NCBI GenBank assembly: GCA_016718275.1
Contig: JADKEA010000013.1
Span: 1-64,000 of the forward strand
Direction: 5' to 3'
DNA length: 64,000 nucleotides
From: Candidatus Villigracilis affinis
GTDB taxonomy: Bacteria > Chloroflexota > Anaerolineae > Anaerolineales > Villigracilaceae
Notes under the pieces: model-generated
What the model saw: only the letters and a program-made list of their open reading frames with translations
Told to the model about the DNA's origin: nothing
The model's database searches: none
Translations under genes and position numbers: made by a program
Shown: positions 9,394 to 16,970 of the stretch, one piece after another
How the letters are laid out: each line of letters begins with the position of its first letter
How positions within the stretch are numbered: position 1 is the stretch's first letter

Positions 9394-9427
9394 ATTGCTT
9401 CGTCGGGAGGAACACCCTCCTCGCAAT
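9394..9427. repeat. Short dispersed palindrome (ATTGCTTCGTCGGG type)
   Basis: ATTGC...GCAAT ends with an inner GGAGG/CCTCC stem. From general experience this resembles a dispersed palindrome family in Chloroflexota and other genomes. Only one copy is seen here. Confidence 0.45.
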
Positions 9428-9499
9428 GGCATGGAAGGAGTATGTGAAAAGTAGGGTATTCACAGGCCAAATGATTAATCTCTTCTAATTTATACACAC

Positions 9500-9505
9500 T
9501 ATAAT
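9500..9505 (+). promoter_or_regulatory. -10 box ahead of the FW-domain gene
   Basis: TATAAT at 9500-9505, 27 bases before the start codon, followed by AAGGAG. No convincing -35 was seen. Confidence 0.4.
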
Positions 9506-9532
9506 TCTAACCTTGTCAAAAAGGAGAAATGA

Positions 9533-10243
9533 ATGAACTTGAAAAAAATGGACTTGAAATCACTAAAATCCAAACCGACCGTAATGTGGTCACTTGTGGC
9601 AATATTGATCTTTGCGGGCATCTGCACGCTTTTCTATGCATTCAGCGGGGGCAATGGGGATGCGGCCGCAACTGCTGATTCTGATATTAATATCATCTAC
9701 ACCAATGCCGCAGCGACAGTCAACGCACAGCAGATGACCCTGCAGGCGGCGGTTACCGCCACACCGAACCTCACGCTGTTGACTCCTTCTGCTACATTCG
9801 CTCCACTTGTCACGACCACAGGCCAGCCGCTTAGTTTGATCACCCCAACCCGCCCCGCGCCCACCAGCGGATGCGACATGTCGATCTATGTATCAGATGT
9901 GACGGTTCCCGATGGCACGGCCATGACCGCTGGGCAGACCTTTACCAAGACCTGGAAGGTTTCCAATACGGGCGCATGTACATGGAATGCCGCCTATCAG
10001 CTTGTCTTTGTTTCAGGCGATGGCATGGGCGGACAATCCACACCGATCGGCAAGGAAGTGAAGCCCGGTGAAAGCGTGGATATTTCCGTGAACCTGACCG
10101 CGCCTTCCAAATCTGGCGAGCTCAAAGGCAAATGGCGGCTTTCAAACGACAAATCGGTGGCGTTTGGAGATTTACTGTGGGTGGTGATAAAGATCGGCAC
10201 TGTGCCGACACCGACAAAGACTCCGGGTGGGTATCCGAATTAA
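9533..10243 (+). CDS. Membrane-anchored protein with Nbr1-like FW domain
   Basis: A 236-aa protein. Residues ~20-40 form one hydrophobic segment (signal anchor). A Thr/Pro-rich spacer follows, then from ~115 an immunoglobulin-like domain with WKVSNTGACTWNAAYQL, PGESVDI and GKWRL. That is the pattern of the four-tryptophan (FW, 'Next to BRCA1') domain, common in Anaerolineae surface proteins. It probably sits outside the membrane and binds protein or glycan; the ligand is unknown. The ATG at 9533 follows AAGGAG. Downstream lies a repeat fragment and then a terminator. Confidence 0.75.
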   Translation: MNLKKMDLKSLKSKPTVMWSLVAILIFAGICTLFYAFSGGNGDAAATADSDINIIYTNAAATVNAQQMTLQAAVTATPNLTLLTPSATFAPLVTTTGQPLSLITPTRPAPTSGCDMSIYVSDVTVPDGTAMTAGQTFTKTWKVSNTGACTWNAAYQLVFVSGDGMGGQSTPIGKEVKPGESVDISVNLTAPSKSGELKGKWRLSNDKSVAFGDLLWVVIKIGTVPTPTKTPGGYPN

Positions 10244-10244
10244 G

Positions 10245-10280
10245 TCAGTAATCAGTGGGCTAGTGATCCGTAAAAAGTAA
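10245..10280. repeat. CAGTAATCAGT / GTAAAAAGTAAA word repeat
   Basis: Low-complexity text made of the words CAGTAATCAGT, CTAGTGATC and GTAAAAAGTAAA, immediately after the FW-domain gene. Similar words appear inverted at 11160-11205 and inside the cyclase gene at 61408-61476. Confidence 0.4.
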
Positions 10281-10320
10281 ACAGCAGCGCAGAACATCAT
10301 TCTGCGCCGCTGTTGTTTTT
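10281..10320 (+). terminator. Terminator after the FW-domain gene
   Basis: A 13-bp stem with one mismatch (ACAGCAGCGCAGA / TCTGCGCCGCTGT), 7-base loop, then TGTTTTT. Confidence 0.75.
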
Positions 10321-10343
10321 CGCCTGCAGTTGAACGGGTTATT

Positions 10344-11129
10344 TCACTTCACTAAATCAGCCAAACTATCCGCGATGACATCCATTTTTGGAGTCCATGC
10401 ATCGGCTTGGGCTTTTGTCGAAACTCCGCTCAAGACCAAGGCGGTTGGACAACCTACCGATTGACCTGCGGCGATGTCGGTTTCGAGTCTATCCCCGACG
10501 ACGAGGGTTTCTTCTTTACTTGTGCCAAGTTTTTCGAGGGAGAGTTCCATCAAAAATGGGAAGGGTTTTCCTGCGATGATCGGTTCCACGTTCGTGGCGG
10601 TCTTGATGACAGAGATCCACGCGCCCGACCCTGGGATCTCTCCACGTGGGGTGGGGAAAGTTTTATCGGTGTTGGTGGTGTAAAACGGAATCCCCGCGCG
10701 GACAAGCAGAGTCGCTTCGGCTACTTTTTGGAAGTTGATGCTGCGGTCAATGCCCATGACGAAGGCTTGCGCCTGCGGGGCATTTTCCACGCTGAGGATC
10801 TCGAATCCTTTTTCTTCCAGCGCCACGCGGATGCCGTCTTCGCCGATCATGAATATCTTCGTCCCGCGCGGATATTTCTGCGCGAGCATGAAGGCAATGC
10901 CCATGGCAGAAGTCACCACCTGCGAGGGGTCAATGTCCACGCCGAGTTCGGCCAGCTTTTGCTGATACTCCTCGGGCGTTTTGGTGCCGTTGTTGGTGGC
11001 AAAGACGAATTTCAATCCGCGCTCACGGATGCGTTTGAACGTGGACGGCAGATCACCGATGGGTGCATCCGCTTTCCAGATGACTCCGTCCATGTCGAGA
11101 ATGAGAGCTTTTATGTTTGAGGGGATCAT
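10344..11129 (-). CDS. HAD-superfamily NagD-like phosphatase
   Basis: A 261-aa class IIA HAD hydrolase. Motif I is LDMDGVIW (nucleophile and acid Asp). Motif II is ATNNGT, and AGKPFPFLM carries the motif III Lys. Motif IV is VGDRLETDIAAG. The C2-type cap lies between. Relatives dephosphorylate p-nitrophenyl phosphate, phosphoglycolate or sugar phosphates; the natural substrate cannot be told. It may be read with the DUF1028 gene upstream, though a 76-base pyrimidine-rich gap separates them. Confidence 0.85.
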   Translation of the reverse strand: MIPSNIKALILDMDGVIWKADAPIGDLPSTFKRIRERGLKFVFATNNGTKTPEEYQQKLAELGVDIDPSQVVTSAMGIAFMLAQKYPRGTKIFMIGEDGIRVALEEKGFEILSVENAPQAQAFVMGIDRSINFQKVAEATLLVRAGIPFYTTNTDKTFPTPRGEIPGSGAWISVIKTATNVEPIIAGKPFPFLMELSLEKLGTSKEETLVVGDRLETDIAAGQSVGCPTALVLSGVSTKAQADAWTPKMDVIADSLADLVK

Positions 11130-11159
11130 GAGTTTATTTTCGATTACCTGATTTTGGAT

Positions 11160-11205
11160 TTATGTTTTTTCTTTACTTTTCACTTCTTACTTTTTATTCT
11201 TTTAC
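11160..11205. repeat. Pyrimidine-rich word repeat (TTACTTTTCACTTCTTACTT)
   Basis: A run of CTTTACTTTT / CACTTCTTACTTTTT words between two minus-strand genes. It resembles the inverse of the GTAAAAAGTAAA words near 10260. Non-coding. Confidence 0.35.
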
Positions 11206-12048
11206 TTACTTCACAAACTTCTTCACCAAATATTTCAACACGGGCTTATCGATCCACTGGCCGTTGGGGTCGGCACGTTCTTCGAAGTTTTCATTGCCGA
11301 TGAAGGCGTTGAAGGCATCTACAAACGAGGTGGTTTTCTTCAAATGACCTGCGCGTTTTAATATCCCCGTCATTTGCTCAAGGGATTTGCCTTTCAAGGC
11401 GGCGCGGTCGCTTTCAGGGCTTTTTTCGAAATACAGGCGATGCAATTCGAGTAATTCACCCAGGCGCGGAACAGGGTCTTCGTGGTCGTCCACGCGGTAA
11501 TCGATCCAGCGGTCAACGTAGCCGCCGTAACCGCCATTTGGCTTCACCACGTAAATGGCAGCCGACTGCCGTCCGCGCTTGTCACCGCCGGCGCGGTCAC
11601 CAGCCAACAGCGCGGCATGGAGGCGGGAAGGCAAGTCGCCTTTCGTGGCAAGGAATTTCTTTTCCATCGCAGGTATCACCTTCGCACTCGCGAGGATATT
11701 CCCTTGAATTGCATAGCCCTTTCCTTTTACACCGCCCGCCCAAGGGAAACAACCGCTGCCCGTAAAGGTTGCGGCCTTGCCTTTGGCATCTACCAGACCA
11801 ACCTGACGCAGTTCGCGTTCGGGATCGTCCATGAGAAGTTTGGCAAGCGTTTCATCAGCGGAAAGACCTGCGGCCATCATTTCCAATCCGCGCGGACCAA
11901 ACGAGGTGTTCGCAAAAGATTGGGTTGCCACGGCCCCCGCACCTGCAATTGCCCATGGAACGACGGCACCCACAGCGGGGAATTTCGAGGCAACAGCAAC
12001 ACCCCAGCTATTTTCTTTTAGATCACATGCAACAATTGAAAAGGTCAT
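11206..12048 (-). CDS. DUF1028 family protein (Ntn-hydrolase-like fold)
   Basis: A 280-aa protein beginning MTFSIVACD, followed by WGVAVASKFPAVGAVVPWA, TQSFAN, the YAIQGNIL turn and GDKRGRQSAA. This is the full DUF1028 pattern. The family adopts an Ntn-hydrolase-like fold, and its biochemical role is poorly known. The C-terminal ~70 residues form a short extension sometimes described as peptidoglycan-binding-like. No signal peptide is seen, so a cytosolic location is likely. Flanked by the clpP terminator upstream. Confidence 0.8.
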   Translation of the reverse strand: MTFSIVACDLKENSWGVAVASKFPAVGAVVPWAIAGAGAVATQSFANTSFGPRGLEMMAAGLSADETLAKLLMDDPERELRQVGLVDAKGKAATFTGSGCFPWAGGVKGKGYAIQGNILASAKVIPAMEKKFLATKGDLPSRLHAALLAGDRAGGDKRGRQSAAIYVVKPNGGYGGYVDRWIDYRVDDHEDPVPRLGELLELHRLYFEKSPESDRAALKGKSLEQMTGILKRAGHLKKTTSFVDAFNAFIGNENFEERADPNGQWIDKPVLKYLVKKFVK

Positions 12049-12114
12049 GATAATTTCCGATTTTGGATTTACGATCTTGTAACGGGCAAAATCGCATCGC
12101 GCCCATTATAAACG

Positions 12115-12146
12115 CAAGACCCTGAAGATTTCTCCTCAGGGTCTTG
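12115..12146. terminator. Terminator after clpP
   Basis: An 11-bp perfect stem CAAGACCCTGA / TCAGGGTCTTG with a 10-base loop, 19 bases beyond the clpP stop. Confidence 0.75.
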
Positions 12147-12164
12147 TATTCGTTATGTGAATGC

Positions 12165-12773
12165 TTACTTGGCTTTTTCAGGGGTCTCGATGACCTGGTC
12201 AACGAGGCCGTAATCCACAGCCTGCTGGGCATCAAGGTAGAAATCGCGGTCGGCATCGCGCTCGATCACTTCCAACGGCTGGTTGGTGTGCTTGGCGAGA
12301 ATACCGGTCAACAACACCTTCAAGCGCAGAATCTGCTTGGCCTGAATTTCGATATCCGTGGCCTGTCCCTGTGCGCCGCCGAGAGGTTGGTGCATGTGGA
12401 CGGTGGCATGCGGCAGGGCGTAGCGTCGGCCCTTCGTGCCAGCAGTCAGCAGGACGGTGCCGAAGGAAGCTGTTACGCCGACAGCCACTGTGCTGATCGG
12501 GTTCGAAATGATCTGCATGGTGTCGTAGATGGCGAGGCCCGCATAGATCTGTCCGCCGGGGGAATTGATGTACATGCGGATTTCCTTCTCGGGGTCCTCG
12601 TGATTCAGGAAAAGCAGTTGAGCAACGATAACGTTTGCCACCTGATCGTCAATGGGCGTGCCCACGAAAACGATGCGCTCCTTGAGCAGGAGGGAATAAA
12701 TGTCATAAGCGCGCTCGCCGCGGCCTGTGTTTTCGACAACCATTGGAACTACATTCTTAAAGTCGGGAATCAT
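12165..12773 (-). CDS. clpP: ATP-dependent Clp protease proteolytic subunit
   Basis: A 202-aa serine peptidase that forms the 14-subunit barrel degrading proteins fed by Clp ATPases. The triad is Ser103 (in VTASFGT), His128 (MHQP) and Asp177 (RDFYLD). YINSPGG forms the oxyanion strand. The sequence near the Ser (VTASFG) differs from the usual AASMG but keeps the nucleophile. The ATG at 12773 follows AAGGAG; a TTG 27 bases upstream is less likely. It follows tig, a common pairing. clpX is not beside it. Confidence 0.95.
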   Translation of the reverse strand: MIPDFKNVVPMVVENTGRGERAYDIYSLLLKERIVFVGTPIDDQVANVIVAQLLFLNHEDPEKEIRMYINSPGGQIYAGLAIYDTMQIISNPISTVAVGVTASFGTVLLTAGTKGRRYALPHATVHMHQPLGGAQGQATDIEIQAKQILRLKVLLTGILAKHTNQPLEVIERDADRDFYLDAQQAVDYGLVDQVIETPEKAK

Positions 12774-12869
12774 CTTTGTCTCCTTTTTTTGTTGGGACAA
12801 TCATACACAGAATGTATTGGATTTTTATTAAAATTTCAAGGGCGGATCATTAACCCGCCCTTGAGGGAT

Positions 12870-14261
12870 TTACTCGGATTTTTCTTCCGGAGCGGCTTCG
12901 GAAGCTTCGCCCGCTTCGGGACTCGCCTCGGCCTGTCTCTCTTCGATCGGCTTGTACTCTCCGGAGGCAATGGACTTGATCATGTCCAACGCCTTGCGGG
13001 TCATCACACGGCTGGCGGATTCCATTGCGATGGCTTCGCTCAATTGCTTCTGGCCTTTTCTGCCGCCGCGAATCTTGCTGAAGTCCATGCCTTGCTGGGC
13101 AAGGCCGTTGAGCGTGACGTTGTATTCCGCTTCGAGAGCATCGTTATCGATCTGAATCTTTTCCTGACGCACGATTTCATCGAGGATCAAACCGCGCTCA
13201 AGGCGTTTCTTTGCCACGGGGTTGACTTCATCCTGAATAAATTGCTCACGGGTGGTGCCGCGCATCTTGAAATAGGTCTCAAGGTCCATGTTCTGCTGAG
13301 CGAGACGGTTGGTCAAATCAGAAAGGACATGCTCGCCTTCGTGCTCGAGTGTGTGCTCGTGATACTTGATGGTGGCGACTTCCTTGAACTTTTCGATCAA
13401 CTCAACGAAGTATTTGTCGTCGTATTCGGCCTGCGAACGGGTTTCCACATCCTTTTTGACGGCTTCCTTGAGAGCCTCCACTGTTTCACCGGCTCCACTC
13501 GTTTTGGCGAAGGCGTCGTCGATATCGGGCAGGGTCACGCCGCGCACGGTCTTGACCGTGACTTCAAGTGTGACTTCCTTGTCGCGGAGTTCTTCAATTT
13601 CCCAGTCAGCGGGGAATTGATGTTTGATGGTCTTGCTCTCGGCAGCCTTCAATCCGACAAGTTCCTTCGCAAAGCCGTTGTACGGCCATTCGGTGTCGCG
13701 GTCTTCACTGCGCACGAAAGTGGCAAAGCCTTTGCGGGTGACTTCCGGAGTCTCGGAATTTACATCCACCAGCACGTAATCGCCAACTTCAATGGCGCGT
13801 TCCACGGTTTCTGTGGTGGCATACATCTGGCGCAGGTCTTCGATCGCTGTATCTACTGCGGCCTGATCGGGAGCCTGCCACTCATACGGCATGCGGATCT
13901 CGTGATAATTGCCAAGGTCCACTTCCGGGGCGAGCGGAATGCGGAAGGTCAGTTTCGGAGGCGTGAGGCTATCCACTGATTCGAGCGAGCCAGCCGCGCC
14001 GGGGTTCACATCAGCTTCCTTGAGAATATTGCTATATTCCGCATCAATAAACAGGTCAATAGCCTGCTCGGTCACTGCCCCTTCTCCAAATGTCCTCACG
14101 ACGAGATCATAAGGAGCCTTGCCCGGGCGAAACCCCGGGATCTTGCTGCGCGCTGAGATCTTGGTCGCCGCGCGGCGTTTGTAAACATCCATTTTTTCCT
14201 GCTCAACGTCAACGATGAGCTTGGCTGAATGGTCTTCCTGGATTTGTTTTTCGATATTCAA
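12870..14261 (-). CDS. tig: Trigger factor (ribosome-associated chaperone)
   Basis: A 463-aa chaperone and prolyl isomerase that meets nascent chains at the ribosome exit. The ribosome-binding signature GFRPGKAP is in the N-domain, then an FKBP-like region (~160-240), then the long helical C-domain. The start is unusual: TTG at 14261 behind GGAGG. Longer in-frame starts would run into tRNA-Leu at 14311-14392 and are rejected. The tail is acidic and Glu/Ala-rich. Operon with clpP, 96 bases downstream. Confidence 0.93.
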   Translation of the reverse strand: MNIEKQIQEDHSAKLIVDVEQEKMDVYKRRAATKISARSKIPGFRPGKAPYDLVVRTFGEGAVTEQAIDLFIDAEYSNILKEADVNPGAAGSLESVDSLTPPKLTFRIPLAPEVDLGNYHEIRMPYEWQAPDQAAVDTAIEDLRQMYATTETVERAIEVGDYVLVDVNSETPEVTRKGFATFVRSEDRDTEWPYNGFAKELVGLKAAESKTIKHQFPADWEIEELRDKEVTLEVTVKTVRGVTLPDIDDAFAKTSGAGETVEALKEAVKKDVETRSQAEYDDKYFVELIEKFKEVATIKYHEHTLEHEGEHVLSDLTNRLAQQNMDLETYFKMRGTTREQFIQDEVNPVAKKRLERGLILDEIVRQEKIQIDNDALEAEYNVTLNGLAQQGMDFSKIRGGRKGQKQLSEAIAMESASRVMTRKALDMIKSIASGEYKPIEERQAEASPEAGEASEAAPEEKSE

Positions 14262-14310
14262 AGTTTCCTCCAGACCCTGGATAAAAGCGCTTGCGGGTCT
14301 TGTAAAATAG

Positions 14311-14392
14311 TGAGGACGGTGGGAGTCGAACCCACATGCCTTGCGGCACATGATCCTAAGTCATGCTTGTCTGCCAATTCCAACACGTCCCC
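14311..14392 (-). tRNA. tRNA-Leu (anticodon TAG)
   Basis: 82 bases on the minus strand. The acceptor stem GGGGACG pairs with CGTCCTC (one G-U); discriminator A; no encoded CCA. The anticodon loop ACTTAGGAT gives TAG (reads CUA/CUG). The long variable arm GTGCCGCAAGGCAT marks the leucine class, and the T loop is GGGTTCGACTCCC. It sits 50 bases ahead of tig in the same direction. Confidence 0.95.
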
Positions 14393-14415
14393 AACTCAAA
14401 CAATGAGCGGGCGGA

Positions 14416-14444
14416 ATTATAAAGCAGGGGAGGGGGTGCGTCAA
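14416..14444 (-). promoter_or_regulatory. Promoter of tRNA-Leu
   Basis: On the minus strand TTGACG (14439-14444), exactly 17 bases, then TATAAT (14416-14421). It lies 24 bases ahead of the mature tRNA 5' end. Confidence 0.8.
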
Positions 14445-14493
14445 CAATATTATATTTTTCCTCCGGCACCCTCTGACCGCCTGAAATCAGCGG

Positions 14494-14499
14494 TATAAT
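14494..14499 (+). promoter_or_regulatory. -10 box ahead of the 140-aa protein gene
   Basis: TATAAT, 38 bases before the TTG start. Divergent from the tRNA promoter. No clear -35. Confidence 0.4.
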
Positions 14500-14537
14500 C
14501 CCGCGCTTGTGTAAAAACCCAATATGGAGAAATCGCC

Positions 14538-14960
14538 TTGAGCCGAGTCATCAACCCTGATTCTGTAGGAAAAGAACGAACCCGTTTGACAAAGTCGATC
14601 GTATTGTGCATGCGTGAAATGATGAAGATGGCGAAGGTCACACCCGAAGCGAAGGACATGGCCTCGTTCATCGCCCTGGCATTGCAATCCATTTCAGAAG
14701 GCGTGGATGTTTCCGTGGCCGCCTGGGAAAAACGCGATTACTGGGTGAAAGCTGATAAGTTCCGCATGGAGTGGATGTGGGCGGGTCAGATTGCCGAGAA
14801 AATGAAAACCGCCGTCCTCGGCGATGATTGGGCGACGATCGCTTCGCTTTTGCCCCAGATCGCCATGCGACTCAACAAGATCGAAGTCTCAGACAATCAC
14901 AGGCTGGGTAAACCCTGGGAAAATGCCTACGCCCTGCTGGCACTGCATCGGAAGTTGTAA
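14538..14960 (+). CDS. Small helical protein of unknown function
   Basis: A 140-aa soluble, helix-rich protein, not recognised. Noticeable: KERTRLTKSIVLCMREMMKM at the N-terminus and a Trp-rich middle (AAWEKRDYWVKADKFRMEWMW). It starts at TTG 14538 behind TATGGAGAA; no in-frame ATG gives a sensible N-terminus. It has its own -10 box and ends in a perfect 19-bp terminator, so it is a stand-alone expressed gene. Codon use resembles its neighbours. No signal peptide or membrane segment. Confidence 0.7.
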   Translation: MSRVINPDSVGKERTRLTKSIVLCMREMMKMAKVTPEAKDMASFIALALQSISEGVDVSVAAWEKRDYWVKADKFRMEWMWAGQIAEKMKTAVLGDDWATIASLLPQIAMRLNKIEVSDNHRLGKPWENAYALLALHRKL

Positions 14961-14969
14961 GATGGGTTT

Positions 14970-15014
14970 AAACAAAAAGAGGACATCGCCATAAACGATG
15001 TCCTCTTTTTGTTT
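14970..15014. terminator. Bidirectional terminator, 19-bp stem
   Basis: AAACAAAAAGAGGACATCG pairs perfectly with 14996-15014 across a 7-base loop, with A and T runs at the ends. It serves both the small helical protein and the converging SET gene. Confidence 0.9.
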
Positions 15015-15504
15015 ATTTCAAACTTTTGAGATGTTCCTGCGTATGATTGAGTAGTTCAATCATCATTTCACGAATGTGCGGGTTGAGGTAATGATTCTCG
15101 AGGGTCGAGAGCGGCAGGAAGCGCGCGCCCGCGACGACGTGGATGCAGTTCGATGCTCCGCAAATGCAGATGAAAGGAGCCTGCATCTCCCATTCTGTCG
15201 ACGGATAGAAGAAGGAAAGTTCCTCGCCCTTTTCAATATCACGGCGCGCGATCATGACCATCTTTTTTGTGTCGAGAATGACATTCGGGTCGCAAGAATG
15301 ATTCAGCGCGGCAAGCTTGCCAACGTGTGTATGAACCTCACGGCCGATCTGTACGGTGAAACGATTCGGCTTATCCATAATATTCTCGCTTGGCATGGAA
15401 CAGATCACTTCACCTTTTTTGTACGCCTGCTTTGTAACGAGAGTTCTAAATTTATTCTCCGTTTTTATTGCAAGCGTTTCCATTGTTATTGTTGTTGACA
15501 TCAT
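15013..15504 (-). CDS. SET-domain protein
   Basis: A 163-aa protein with the core SET motifs: LNHSCDPNVIL (the NHSCxPN cofactor and substrate knot) and GEELSFFYPSTEW, followed by a Cys-rich post-SET-like piece CICGASNC. SET proteins transfer methyl from SAM to lysine, mostly in eukaryotes; short bacterial ones exist with mostly unknown targets. The protein is about the minimum size for a SET fold. The start is preceded by AAAGGAG. The gene is a little richer in A+T than its neighbours, in line with transfer but not proof. Confidence 0.8.
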   Translation of the reverse strand: MMSTTITMETLAIKTENKFRTLVTKQAYKKGEVICSMPSENIMDKPNRFTVQIGREVHTHVGKLAALNHSCDPNVILDTKKMVMIARRDIEKGEELSFFYPSTEWEMQAPFICICGASNCIHVVAGARFLPLSTLENHYLNPHIREMMIELLNHTQEHLKSLK

Positions 15505-15720
15505 TTTATTTGTTTCTCCTTTAATATCTCTTACTTGTTGTTTAGTATAGCAACAATAGGATTAATTGCAAGAGTTAATGAAGCTGTGTTTTGATATTTT
15601 AAGGTTGCAGTGATTTGTGAATCAAACTTGCATTGTGTAATATCAAGCAACCTAATGCAGAGAATAGTGTTGTTTATTCTCATAGAGACATGCTTTAGTG
15701 CTTTATCAAGGAGAATCAAC

Positions 15721-16956
15721 ATGGATATCCCTCAATCATTTTTTGATCTTCCGAACATTAATAAGGAGATCATTCAGGTAGCATCTGGCATACCTTTTGG
15801 TTTTAGCAGCGTTTACAATTCCAAGCTTGGCGTTGGCGGTGCGTACGGTACATGGGGTGAAAGCTATGACAATCTCCGTCTGCGCGACCTGGTGGCTCAG
15901 CGATACGGCGAGCCCCTTGAGGATGAGGACACCATGAATTTATCAGAGCTGGGATTTCTCAGCCGCCACCATATCCCCACACTGGATAAACCAGAAGACG
16001 TCGAATTGGAAATGCAGGTTGGAACGAGAATGTTGCAAGAAGCCGCCCGCGCAAATGGCTGGCGCATTGACGAGGTGCAGGCTGTGTTGATCGGCGTAGG
16101 CGGGCCTGTGATCCCCGATTATGTGGAGCAGATCTGCCGACGTGCCGGCATCCCTGAGAATGCATTAAAGGTAAGCGTCCATAAGGCTTGTGACAGCTCG
16201 GTGGCTGGGTTACATCTGGCGTTGAATCCCGCCCTGGCACGCAAGGGACAGATGAATATGGCCGAGGAATTGCTCGGCAAGAAAGTTTTAGTGGGTGGAA
16301 TCGAAGGATTGAGCCGCTTTACCAGCCATTCACATGATAAATATGCCCTGCAGTTGTTTGCCAATGCCGCTGGTGTGATCGGGGTGATACCGGGAGAGAC
16401 CTTCAAGTTTTTAGTCGGCAGGGAACATGAGGCTTTTGACGGGGAAGGAGTGCTGGCGATCCGTATGTATTACCCGCATCCAGGTAAAAATGAGAGTGAG
16501 TCATTGGTTGAAGTGACACAGGAAAATTCATCACATATTCGCGTGGCAGGATTGATGCACGAACCGAAGGACGGTTCACCCATTACGATGGCGGGGCCGA
16601 TGGGCATGGTCAAGTTATTTGTGCGCACGGGAGTGAAAGTGGTGACGGATGTATTTTATGAATATGCAGAGTTGATGCAAAGATTAGGTACTCCGGAAAA
16701 GCAACTCGCGGTCGGCATTGTTCATCATGCCAACTACAAGATCAATCAATTGAAGGCAAAGCAATTGCAAAACGCAGGCATCGAATTCCCCATGCCGTGG
16801 TTATTGAGCGATTTTGGAAACGTTAGCGCGGCGAGCAATATGATCGCGTTCCTGCGTCAACTGCCGAAGATCAACCCCGGTGACAATGTTCTGTTCGATG
16901 GCTTTGGGGCAGGCACTTATTATGATGTGCTGGCTGTAACGCTGGGAAACGCTTGA
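15721..16956 (+). CDS. FabH-like 3-oxoacyl-ACP synthase III family protein
   Basis: A 411-aa thiolase-fold protein. The KAS III triad is readable: Cys in VHKACDSSVAG, His in IVHHANYKINQL (HxAN), Asn in FGNVSAASN. It is longer than FabH (~320 aa), with a ~100-residue N-terminal extension. Relatives start fatty acid or polyketide chains or make alkenes and ketones by Claisen condensation. It is not in a fab cluster, so a special lipid or secondary-metabolite role is inferred. The ATG at 15721 follows AAGGAG. It converges on the radical SAM gene. Confidence 0.75.
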   Translation: MDIPQSFFDLPNINKEIIQVASGIPFGFSSVYNSKLGVGGAYGTWGESYDNLRLRDLVAQRYGEPLEDEDTMNLSELGFLSRHHIPTLDKPEDVELEMQVGTRMLQEAARANGWRIDEVQAVLIGVGGPVIPDYVEQICRRAGIPENALKVSVHKACDSSVAGLHLALNPALARKGQMNMAEELLGKKVLVGGIEGLSRFTSHSHDKYALQLFANAAGVIGVIPGETFKFLVGREHEAFDGEGVLAIRMYYPHPGKNESESLVEVTQENSSHIRVAGLMHEPKDGSPITMAGPMGMVKLFVRTGVKVVTDVFYEYAELMQRLGTPEKQLAVGIVHHANYKINQLKAKQLQNAGIEFPMPWLLSDFGNVSAASNMIAFLRQLPKINPGDNVLFDGFGAGTYYDVLAVTLGNA

Positions 16957-16970
16957 TCTTGATGCAGGCA

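Noticed and set aside
12144..13979. A 611-codon open frame on the plus strand opposite clpP and tig
   Set aside because: It lies fully opposite two certain genes, spans their intergenic gap and has no recognisable domain; its openness follows from the codon bias of the real strand.
14262..14351. Longer N-terminus for trigger factor
   Set aside because: It would read through the tRNA-Leu gene and shows no ribosome-binding site. The TTG at 14261 has GGAGG and gives the family's N-terminus.
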